DNA from: Takakia lepidozioides
Taxonomy: Eukaryota; Streptophyta; Takakiopsida; Takakiales; Takakiaceae
Direction of reading: 5' to 3'
Assembly (NCBI GenBank): GCA_030704615.1
Contig: CM060733.1
Location: 45,942,001-46,006,000 of the forward strand
DNA: 64,000 nt
Every line of letters starts with the position of its first letter. Positions within the stretch are counted from its first letter, which is position 1. The notes beneath the pieces were generated by a model. That model was given only the letters and a program-made list of their open reading frames with translations, was not told the origin of the DNA and searched no databases. Of the stretch, positions 55,401 to 64,000 are shown in pieces. The translations under genes were made by a program, and so were the position numbers.

Positions 55401-58400
55401 GCTAGGAAAAGAGTTTGTACGGACCAAGGCAGTAAAACAGAGAAGGGAAAACGGAAAGAAAGATCGATCATGGATATCTTTGGTTCAGGGATGGTGTCAG
55501 TGCCAAGGGCACGACGCTGGTCTCGAAAGAAAAAGAGACTGGAGGTCACTGCATGTATTGGTGGGCAGCCAAACACTGTTCAAACAAGGATGAGGGCTGC
55601 CGCAAGAAATGCTGTTAAACTGGAGTATGAGTGGATGCAGGGAGCCCATCTGCAAGGTAGTACAGCCAAGAGAACTGAAAGGAAAGTCCTGGTCTGTCCA
55701 GTGTCGGCTGGAAGTGCAAGATGTTCAATCCACGGTTGGGCATGGCGACACTGGGCACGAAATGGAGCCAAGTGGAGGTTGCAGAGGAGAGTCAGAGTGT
55801 CAGGCAATCTCTCGTTCCTGCTAGGCTCGAACACAAACATTCTCAGCCGTCTCCAGTCTGCTCGAACAAATCGTGCAAAGCTGCGCAATCTGGCCGTTTC
55901 TGGAGAGGGTTCTGACATGTTGAAGTCTAATCAGCTCAAGGTACACATCTCTCTCCTTATATGGGGATGTTATATAATTTCTATCTGTCATTGTTTCTCC
56001 TTCCATCTTTGAGTTGGTGGAGGTGCAAACCGATATTCAGATAAGGTCGTCTCAAGCACTGCTATGTAGCTTCGCACCAACTATCTTCAAATCAAATCGA
56101 AGGTGATATTTCTTATATCTATGACAAATGAAGGATTTGGGATAGAAAGTCACTAAAACAAACTGTAGTTAACAGTCTGTGGTGTCTGCAGCTATTGACT
56201 ATGGTAGCCGATCATCACATAGTTGAACCAGCTTGCATAGGATTTTCATGCAGGTTAGTGCATACGCAGACTGATCGAGTAGCTCGCCATTAGGTGCAGT
56301 TGTATGCTGTTATATGCTGTTTGCTCAGATTCCTTGTGATGAATATTGTAATTTCTTGGTCCTCGATTTCCGGCGGTTTTTGTAGTGACATCAGGGGCTT
56401 GTTTGGTGTCTATCTTGTTCTTGGTTGCGGCGGGGGTTTACCTCTTCCACCTCTTGTAATTAATTGTTTTGTAAAAGAAAGAAAAGTATTGGTGTTGGAA
56501 GTTACAGGGAGGGCTACTACAGCTGCTCAAGCCTCCACTTTGGAATCTGGTCAGTGGAGTGAGCTAGTAACATGGGTCTCTACGTACACGGCTGATATTC
56601 TTTCATGCCGTGGCTGTTTTGCTTGCTTCCGATCCCCTGTAAGAAATTGAACAACATTATGTGTGTGACTTAACTTTTTGCAGTTCTAGGTTGAATTTCC
56701 TAGCAATCCAATACGGGACTGCAATGAGAAGGACATGAGGCCAGGTGCAGTTACTCTAGGATCTCTGTGGAAGCTCGTATCATCTCTCTTGAGTCTAAAT
56801 AGGTCAACTTTGTCTTCATGCCAGGGTCTTTCCTCCATTATAAGATGGTTTGCAATCTGATCAGCATCTGAATAACATGTTTCTGCCGGGGCTTTGGAGC
56901 AGGCCCGCAAGAAGCGATTGAAGTTCCAACGCAGCAAAATCCATGACTGGGGATTGGTAGCCCTGGAGCCCATCGATGCAGGGGACTTTATCATTGAATA
57001 TGTGGGAGAGATTGTCCGACGACAGGTTCTCTCTTCTCTCTTCTCTTATTGTTTTTTGCCTATGGGTTAGAGCAGGGGAAAGCACCTGGGAACGAACTTA
57101 AAGCCAAAAGCCTCCATCACAACCTCAATCACACAAGAAGAACCCATGGACGTTTCTTTCTTTCTTCCATTTGTTCCTCTCTCATGTTTTCTTCCATTTT
57201 GTCCCATAAGCTCTACGAGCTTTCCGCGGACGTTATAAAGCACCATTTCATTTCATTTCATTTCATTTCTTCCAACAATCGCTAGAACATTAATTGTGGT
57301 TTCTGGATTTGTTCCTCTCTCATGTTTTCTTCCATTTTGTCCCATAAGCTCTACGAGCTTTCCGCGGACGTTATAAAGCACCATTTCATTTCATTTCATT
57401 TCCAACACAGTCAGCACTTCTCTATGCTGATGTAATGCCCTCATGGCACAATGAGCGCAATGGACTCTCTATTGCTTCCCTATTGCCACAAAATACAGAA
57501 GGGGTGGAAACCACATCCAAACAAGATCGCAACAGAATCATCAGAAGGGAACTTATGGAACTACATGTCAGGAGAACTTGGAAGCTACCCACTCTCACAA
57601 CAAAACTCCATCTCTATCGGGAGACATTCTTGGTTCTCTGTGACAATAGAATCTTGCAGCCCAATTACCTTTCGGCGCCTTTATCTCCCTTCCTCCTCAG
57701 GGCATTGGGTCGGTTCAGGGTGGGCTCCCGCAATCTTCTGATTGAGACTAGTAGATGCGAAAACCTCCAACAGGAGGATCGCCTTGCCCAGCGTGTATGG
57801 ATGCAACCAGGAAATCAAAACTGAAGAACACTTCTTCTTTTATTGCCCTCTATACTATGAGATCCGTGGGAGATTCAACTGTCTATTCCGTGGAACCCCA
57901 TCTCTCACTGAGGTCTTCCACTATGAGGATCACAAATGATTGGCAGCTCATCTGCATGAGGCCTTGGCCCTTAAGCAAACCCTTCAGCAGTAGTTGCTTC
58001 TGGGCTGCTTTTGGCTGTGGTTTTGTCTCTTCTTTCTGGTTTCTCCCTTTTGTCCCATAAGCTCTTTGAGCTTTCCGCGGACGTTATAAAGTACCATTTC
58101 ATTTCATTTCTTCCTACCATATTTGGCATCTATGTAGATGCTTTGGAAGGATACATTGCAAAGAATAATGGATTGGGGTGCTTTTGGATGGGGGACCAAC
58201 ACAATCAGTACTTCTCTACTCAAATGATGTCGTTCTATTGGCAGTGTTCCTCTAACGACACCTTTGCATCCAAAGACACGGCTTGCAGGTCAATGTAAGC
58301 AAAACTAAGATTGCACAACTTCAAGTGCACCCAATTTCAGTTTGCATCGACTGCAATGGACAGATTGATGAAGGGCACAGCTGCCTCATACACCTTCAGG

Positions 58401-61400
58401 CTAAATGCAAACAAATACACCTGCACCAACCCACCCCCCCCATGACCACCAAAAAGTGTCTCTTCGACTTTGTTGTCACCCCTGCCGCCACTTATGGCTG
58501 TGAGCTCTGGGCACCTGGTGTCCCATGGTGGGAAAAGAACCGAAAACACTGCAGTCCTCTTTCCTTAGAGGGACAACACCATCACATAGTTTATGTGCAG
58601 GATTTGCATGTGTCCCACCTCAAACCGTGGCCATCTTCCATCTTACAATCTTTCATACAAGGTACAACCCCTCCTCGCAAAGGATTGACAGCCTGGGCCC
58701 TCACAATATCCATCTGGCTCAAAACAGGTGGTTTCAAGCACTTGTGGTGCTCAGGTGTCCAACTTTTTTGAGCGCAATGGAATCTCCATTGCTTCCCTAG
58801 TGTCACAAAATATGGAGGAGGTGGATATTGCTTCCAAACAGGACAGGCGGACATGGAAACCAGCCACTCTCACAGCAAAACTGCAATTCTATCGGGAGAC
58901 ATTCTTGGTTCTCCATGACAGTAGGATCTTAGCTCTATCTCCCTCTCTTCTAAGGGCATTGGGGGAGGTTCAGGGTGGGCTCCCTCAGTCTGCGGATAGA
59001 GACGAAGACCGACTATGACCTGCTTGGGCTGGAAACTACACGGAAATTGAAAGAGAAAATTTCTTCTTTCACTAGGAGATCTTTGGGAGATCAACTGATT
59101 ATTCCGGGATACCGGATGTCCCACGGAGGTCTTCCATTATGAGGATCAGAAATGCTTGGCAGTTTACCTGCTTGAAGCATTGACTTTTAGACAATCCCTC
59201 AGCTTTAGTTGCTTTTGGGCTGTTTATGGCCCCTCTCTCTTTCTTGTTTCTTTCTTCCTCTTGTCCCATAAGCTATTTGAGCTTCCCGCAGACATTGTAA
59301 GGTACCATTTCATGTCATTTCTGGTGACTTTGGTGTATTTTGATGTGGGTATTTTCTTGTTCTCAGGAGGGGTTGGACTGGTGAAGTTTTCCTTATTGTG
59401 TTACTTTGGTCCATAGGCACTGCCGGAACCTGACTGGAGTTAAAGTTCTTTCGTCCTTTCTTTTTTTCTCATTAGAAGGGAACTTATGGAACTACAGCAG
59501 AACTTGGAATCTTTTTTTATAAAGCTATGCAGGGTTATACATTTGGAATCTACCCAATCTCACAACAAAACTCCATTTGTATCGAGAGACATTCTTGGTT
59601 CTCCGGGATGATAGAATCTTGCGGGCCAATTACCTTTCGGCACCTTTATCTCCTTCCCTCCTGAGGGCATTGGGGCGGTTCAGGGTGGGCTCCCACAATC
59701 TACGGATCAAGACTGGTAGATGGGAAAACCTGCAACGGGAAGACCGCCTATGCCCCAGCTTGCTCCGGGCACAACCAGGAAATTGAAACTGAAGAACAGT
59801 TCTTCTTTTATTGCCCTCTGTATTATGAGATCCGTGGGATTTTCCACTGTCTTTTCCGTGGAACCCAATCTCTCACTGAAGTCCTCCATTGTGAGGATCA
59901 GAAATGCTTGGCAGCTTACCTGCACGAGACCCTTAGAAAATCCCTTGAGCAGTAGTTGCTTTCGGGCTGTCTATTGGCTCTGTTTTGTTTCCTCTCTCTG
60001 GTTTTTTCCCATTTGGTCCCATAAGCTCTTTGAGCTTTCTGCGGACGTTATAAAGTACCATTTCATTTCATTTCATTTCTTGATTGTTGGGGTCCCCGTT
60101 TTTGGTTCTGTTACTTTTCCTGGTATTCCAGATAGAACTAGGGTTGAAACAGCATGAGAACTCAGTCTGTCCTTAAGCAATGGTTTTTTCTGGGCTGCTT
60201 GTGGAGGGCCCTCTCTTGTTCTTGTTTGTTGCTTTGTCTTGTCCCATTTGCTCTTTGAGCTTTCCATAGACATTATAATGTCTATTTCTTTCTTTCACTC
60301 GAGTAATAGTTTTTATTCTTGGCTCTGGTTTTGTTTCCTCTATCATGTTTTCTTCCATTTTGTCCCGTAAGCTCTATGAGCTTTCTGCGGACGTTGTAAA
60401 GCACCGTTTCATTTCATGTCATTTAATTTCCTCCAGCTTTGAAGATCTGAAGTGCCTTGCAGCCTACCTGCTTGGGGCCCTTAGGATGTTACTTTCTTTC
60501 TGAGGATACCCAGTTCTCACAGAGGTCTTCCATTACGAGGATCAGAAATGCTTTGGCAGCTTATCTGCATTAGGTGTTGACTCTTATACAGTCCCTTTAG
60601 AAATAGTTCCTTTTGGACTGCTTGTGGAGGGTCCCTTCTCTTTCTTGTTTCTTTATTTCTCTTGTCCCATAAGCTCTTTGAGCTTTCTGAGGATGTTATA
60701 AAGTACCATTTCATTTCATTTCTCTGTTCGGACTGTCCCTCATGAAGTAAAATTTCACATTGAGGAAATTGATCATAGCGATTTCATCTAGAATAGCCGA
60801 GGCCTGGGACCCATGGCACGGGACATCGTGACTTCAACTAGAGAACAAGAGGGTTCCATGAACATGGATGAGCTCCCCATTTGTTGAAATGTAAGCAACA
60901 AGGGATTCTGGGCGGCAAACCTCTCTAGTATTACACTACTAAAGTTATACCTCAAAGGAGTACTTTCTACATATTGCAAGTTGAAACAGTCTTGTGAGCC
61001 ATTCTGCAGATTTCAGACCTACGGGAGTGCAAGTATGAGACCATGGGCATTGGCAGCAGTTACCTTTTCCGCATTGATCATGAGCTTGTGGTGGGTCCCC
61101 ACTTCGGCTGGGGCACTTTTGACTACTTAGGACTCACATCGTTGTTTGTGGGTTTACAAGTTAGGTAGATCATGAGTGTATCACATCTTGTCAAGCGAAA
61201 AAAACTGCAAAATTGATACAATTTGGGCATGCTGAAAATCTGCTGTGTTTCAACGATTGATGAAGTAATATCCTACCATTGATCTGATAATATCTATGAT
61301 AGGATTTGGTAGTCAGTGATATACAGCATGAACTACAACCTGCAAGCTGGTCTTGAACAAATTAAGACTTCTTAGCAAACTGTCACATTGAAAAAAGAAC

Positions 61401-62693
61401 CTGGTTACACCACTCACCGCCCTGAATTACTAGGTGACACTCTTGTTCTCCCATTGCCCCTCTCCCCCCCCAACCCCCCTTGATCATTGACAAAAGCTTT
61501 AAAGGTAGCGGAACTTATAATTTGGAGGTCTCTAATACTGACAGCTTTGTGGATTTCTGACGCATGCAGGTAGATGCAACACGACGTGGTGGGCTGGCCC
61601 GGTTTATCAATCATTCTTGCGAAGTAAACCATCTTTTAGTTTTAGTTTTCTTGTTTTATACCTCCTCCTTCTCCTTATGTAGGGAACAGGCAGTTCCGAC
61701 ATCTTGTACATTCCACTGTGTACCATGCAGACCTGACCTACAATTGTCTTCTTTCTGTTTTCTCCTTTTGGGACCTCCATGGTCCAAAGGCCCCTTGGGC
61801 TTCCAGTCGACGCCAGAAACTTTCTTCTGTCCTGTTTCCTTTTAAGTTGAATTGTAGCTTCATTTCTGTGGTGGCTGGCTGTTGGGGGTCCCTTTTCTTT
61901 CTTGTTTTCTGTTTCCTTTGTCCCACGAACTCTTTGAATTTCCCGTGGAAGTTGTGAAGTTCTGTCCTTCTGTTGGGGCAACACTTTGGGGCAACACTTT
62001 ATTTTCTTGTACTCTGCTTTCCTTTGTCACTTATGCTCTTTTGAGCTTTGCTTCTGTCTTTCTATGTGGGTGCATAGAACTTGACACCAACTTGGGAGGT
62101 GCTGCACTGTGCAGCCAAATTGCTACACAAAAATCATAACTGTGGAGGGGCAGAAAAAGGTGGTCATCTATTCAAAGCGTCAAATTTCAACTGGTGAGGA
62201 GCTCACTTATGACTACAAGTTTCCTTTAGAGGAAAAGAAAATTCCCTGCCACTGTGGTGCAGCCAGGTATTACCCAAAATTCTGGGTATACTTATCATTG
62301 GTCGAATGACTTTGTTTCTGTTGTGCCTGCCATCCGCTTCTCTTTCTCTGGTAAAAACAGCTTAATCTGGGCAGTTACCCTGGTTTCCAATAAGTAGCAG
62401 TAATGTTCACTGATATCTCAGTAAGCCACCAGATGGGTGTTTTTAAAACCACTGTATGCCTTTTAAGCCACTCATTATTTTCCCAGTCGTTGAGTGGTTC
62501 AACAGTATGAGTGCTAACTGGTTTTCTCTTTCAGTGGTTCTGCAATAGTATCTTTTCCTTGTGATTGTGAAACAGGTTGGCAAATTTGTTAGGCAGATAG
62601 ACCAGTACAACATTTTGTTTGTCTTTTTGGTTATGGTATTGACTTTGGGGGAAGTCCTTGGACTGTGACAGATGTCGAGGCTCACTGAACTAG
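46467..62693 (+). CDS. ATXR7: ATXR7/SDG25-like histone H3K4 methyltransferase (Set1 class)
   Basis: A nuclear chromatin enzyme; ATXR7 in Arabidopsis adds methyl groups to H3K4 at genes such as FLC. Exons: 46467-46625, 47074-48284, 48616-50704, 51205-51321, 51512-51898, 52067-52180, about 53240-53363, 53734-55940, 56903-57025, 61010-61090, 61570-61623, 62115-62266, 62672-62693. All phases agree, giving 2,279 codons plus stop; the N-terminus is unresolved. Two GYF-like modules ([12 protein letters not shown]...[32 protein letters not shown]) match the pair in ATXR7. Two PPGFDG motifs follow. The SET domain starts [18 protein letters not shown] and contains [24 protein letters not shown] and [17 protein letters not shown]. 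The post-SET is CHCGAARCRGSLN; its last seven residues come from a 22-base final coding exon. It is much longer than the roughly 1,420 aa Arabidopsis protein because of large, low-complexity exons at 47-50.7 and 53.7-55.9 kb. Introns are full of LINE fragments. Confidence 0.9.
50740..50990 (-). repeat. Cluster of three LINE 3' tails, antisense to the gene
   Basis: Three minus-strand copies of the LINE 3' end lie within 250 bases of the ATXR7 intron. Each has GAAATG-type repeats followed by a (GTGC/ATAC)TTTATA.C.TCCGCGGA.AGC block (the reverse complement of TCCGCGGACGTTATAAAG). The middle copy has the full hairpin AAGCTC-TAT-GAGCTT. The first begins about 35 bases after the 50704 splice donor. 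Confidence 0.8.
52547..52600 (-). repeat. LINE 3' tail, minimal copy
   Basis: Four GAAAT units, then GGTGCATTATAACGTCCGCGG and half of the hairpin, on the minus strand in an ATXR7 intron. It is among the shortest copies of the family in the window: about 55 bases, with no coding part. Confidence 0.78.
57150..57405 (+). repeat. Two tandem LINE 3' tails
   Basis: Two nearly identical units, each ending GTCCCATAAGCTCTACGAGCTT, TCCGCGGACGTTATAAAGCACC and several CATTT units (57168-57270 and 57304-57400). They start about 125 bases after the SET-exon donor at 57025. The repeated TTGTTCCTCTCTCATGTTTTCTTCC lead-in is also seen at 43160. Confidence 0.85.
57406..58112 (+). mobile_element. 5'-truncated LINE with zinc-binding C-terminus
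   Basis: Plus-strand LINE fragment. Frames read [40 protein letters not shown], then (after shifts) [20 protein letters not shown] with the H...C part of a zinc cluster, and [10 protein letters not shown] before a stop. The hairpin AAGCTC-TTT-GAGCTT, the TCCGCGGACGTTATAAAG block and CATTT repeats follow at 58048-58110. It sits in the SET-domain intron. Confidence 0.82.
58113..59322 (+). mobile_element. LINE fragment with reverse transcriptase remains
   Basis: The longest copy of this LINE family in the window. It shows [16 protein letters not shown], a damaged catalytic box ([11 protein letters not shown] where YADD is expected), [13 protein letters not shown], then [14 protein letters not shown]. 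After a gap the C-terminal part follows ([34 protein letters not shown]), and the 3' end with a one-mismatch hairpin (AAGCTATTTGAGCTT) near 59269. Many shifts and stops. The family is unlike the L1 copy at 8.9-14.9 kb; the SPT-FGIY-DALE type of sequence is found in RTE-like or other non-L1 LINEs of plants, which I cannot resolve. Confidence 0.8.
59440..60083 (+). mobile_element. 5'-truncated LINE copy
   Basis: Contains [42 protein letters not shown], and in another frame [21 protein letters not shown]. The stop, the hairpin AAGCTC-TTT-GAGCTT, TCTGCGGACGTTATAAAGTACC and four CATTT units follow. Same family and orientation as the copies at 57.4 and 58.1 kb. Confidence 0.83.
60160..60427 (+). 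repeat. Two further LINE 3' tails
   Basis: One degenerate copy (near 60180-60295: TTGCTCTTTGAGCTTTCC, then TATTTCTTTC in place of CATTT units) and one better copy (60300-60427: AAGCTC-TAT-GAGCTT, CTGCGGACGTTGTAAAGCACC, CATTTCATGTCATTT). Confidence 0.75.
60480..60724 (+). repeat. LINE 3' tail with a short coding remnant
   Basis: Begins with sequence matching the end of the LINE frame ([11 protein letters not shown]-like, near 60515-60560). The hairpin AAGCTC-TTT-GAGCTT, CTGAGGATGTTATAAAGTACC and CATTT units follow. It ends about 285 bases before the next SET exon at 61010. Confidence 0.78.
61640..61985 (+). repeat. Degenerate LINE-derived sequence
   Basis: The intron after the exon 61570-61623 contains a diverged version of the same 3' end (TTTGTCCCACGAACTCTTTGAATTTCCCGTGGAAGTTGTGAAG near 61916-61960), without CATTT repeats. 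It appears to be an older insertion. Confidence 0.5.
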
Positions 62694-63480
62694 TGAAGCT
62701 ATTTTTTTCCTCTGTGCTTTGCTGTAATCTGCAATCAAGATCGAGGTGGTTTGTGAAAAAGTAAGTCTTGAACAAGTAGTTGTGATTGAGAGAGAACTAT
62801 CACTGGTCTGGGTTAAATGCAAATGGGCCTATGTTTATGGTTTACTGAGCATGAGTGGGCATATAGCCTTGCCAACTTGGGCTCCTAGGAGGAACCCAGT
62901 GGAAGTTAGTGCCTGCAGATATCTGCCCCCCTCTTTGCAAATAGGTAAACAAAATTGTTCTTTCTTTGGTTTGCAGGTTATTAATTGGACATGAATCTTG
63001 ACCGTCAACAAATCGTTTTAACATTATGATTGTCATAAAGCATGATGTTGGGGAGCTATGAACTAAGCCCCTTTCTACTGCTGGGGAAATATGCCAAGCA
63101 TACCACATCGATGGACTAGGAGAACTCTATTTATTGTTGAGGTCAGAAGTGATAAGGACCTTCAAGGGGGAGGGAATCCTAGTTGGAAAGTTATTATGGC
63201 ACAATACAGACAAGATTTATGAGTAGAAAAAATAAAAATAAAAATTTGGCCACAACATGATGGAGGTACAAAAAATGGTTTTAACACACAAATTTTTATT
63301 CAATAGTAAGAGTTGGTTTGTAAGCATACTTTTGCTTCCCAAGACAACATCTTTGACTTGCTGCCCCTTGACTCCTTAAGGCAACAATTAGGCACCTCAA
63401 AGTACTTGGTATGGATAATCATCACCAAACAATAATGGTCGAAATTCTTAATAATAGAGGATCCCTTCTTAAGATGGCAA
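62694..63480. other. ATXR7 3' flank; no supported gene
   Basis: This stretch follows the ATXR7 stop codon at 62691-62693 and should include its 3' untranslated region. I see no protein with a recognisable domain. The right-hand part, from about 63200, is AT-rich and may be the 5' region of the gypsy gag fragment that follows. Confidence 0.4.
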
Positions 63481-63486
63481 GTCTAA

Positions 63487-63901
63487 AAGATGGTGGATAA
63501 GGATGAAAGAAAAATCAGGTTTAGAAAGGCGAGTAGACCTACCATGTGGGCTAAATTCAAACGAGTATTCATGAAACAATATATGCTAAAGGATTATGCA
63601 CACATGATGAAGGTGAGATTAATGAAGCTTAGTCAGGGAAGGATGTGTGGTAGACTACATGGTGAAATTCAATGAGTGTGCTTCATATTTCTATTCCTTG
63701 AAAGAGTCTAATCGGGTGGATTTCTTATTGACTGGGCTATATAAGGCAATCGGGTTTTTGGTTCAGGCATACAATCCAAAGACAGAGGCTGATGCATATA
63801 GATTAGCCATCAACTTTGAAAGTCAGCACATGGCGCATTTGGGCACAAGTTCAGCCACTGAGAGGAATTTCAAGCCAAAGTCAAGCAGTCACAATTTTTA
63901 A
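63487..63901 (+). mobile_element. Ty3/gypsy gag fragment
   Basis: Two overlapping frames, offset by a shift near 63645, give a retrotransposon gag-type sequence: WAKFKRVFMKQYMLKDYAHM, KVRLMKLSQG, then YMVKFNECASYFYSLKESNR, FLLTGLYKAIGFLVQAYNP and AYRLAINFESQH. This matches the retrotrans_gag domain of plant gypsy elements. The rest of the element, if any, lies beyond the right edge of the window. Confidence 0.8.
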
Positions 63902-64000
63902 TCTTAAAACTTTGCAAATAAGTGCAAGCTGCAGTTGGAGGAGGTTGGGACCAGCACCATTTTACTACCCAATGGAGATAAAAGATCTACCAACAGCATG

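Noticed and set aside
1-64000. CRISPR arrays, bacterial operons, riboswitches, rRNA genes
   Set aside because: The window is plant nuclear DNA; I saw no evenly spaced direct repeats of CRISPR type and no rRNA-like sequence. The tandem repeats found are minisatellites, duplicated segments or LINE tails.

Overview
The window is nuclear DNA of a land plant, most probably a seed-free vascular plant such as a fern or lycophyte; I could not fix the species. Reasons: spliced eukaryotic genes with GT-AG introns up to about 4 kb, plant-type PPR-DYW genes, a BAHD acyltransferase with the conserved Q-intron, a VAPYRIN gene, an ATXR7-type Set1 methyltransferase, and a heavy, varied load of decayed transposons (L1-type and other LINEs, Ty3/gypsy, PIF/Harbinger, hAT-like and TA-flanked MITE-like elements).

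Layout. 1.2-6.6 kb (minus strand): two related PPR genes, both damaged. Between them sits a 1.58-kb inverted copy of the 3' half of the BAHD gene found at 23.3-24.9 kb. 8.9-14.9 kb (minus): an L1-type LINE that lacks its endonuclease region and is interrupted by a 0.7-kb TIR element. 15-21.4 kb: LINE 3' ends, a decayed gene with a duplicated unknown domain (18.1-19.0 kb), a PIF/Harbinger transposase relic, and a LINE 3' fragment ending about 100 bp before the BAHD start codon. 21.5-24.3 kb (plus): an intact three-exon BAHD acyltransferase (448 aa). 25.0-28.8 kb (minus): VPS11 in six exons (1,009 aa), convergent with BAHD. 29-37.3 kb: a transposon nest with a minus-strand Ty3/gypsy integrase ending in a PHD finger, a plus-strand gypsy integrase followed by extra reading frames, a minisatellite, and TIR elements. 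39.1-40.6 kb (plus): an intact single-exon VAPYRIN gene, known from other plants as an arbuscular-mycorrhiza gene. 46.5-62.7 kb (plus, possibly starting further upstream): an ATXR7-like H3K4 methyltransferase with at least 13 exons, whose exon phases all agree and whose introns are full of fragments of one LINE family. 63.5-63.9 kb: a Ty3/gypsy gag fragment.

Four genes look functional: BAHD acyltransferase, VPS11, VAPYRIN and ATXR7. They act in unrelated processes (acyl-ester metabolism, vacuolar/endosomal tethering, endosymbiosis, chromatin), so there is no cluster logic. The most unusual items are the integrase-PHD fusion, the LINE family with a conserved 3' hairpin and pentanucleotide tail, the duplicated-domain pseudogene of unknown function, and the BAHD segmental copy wedged between two PPR genes.
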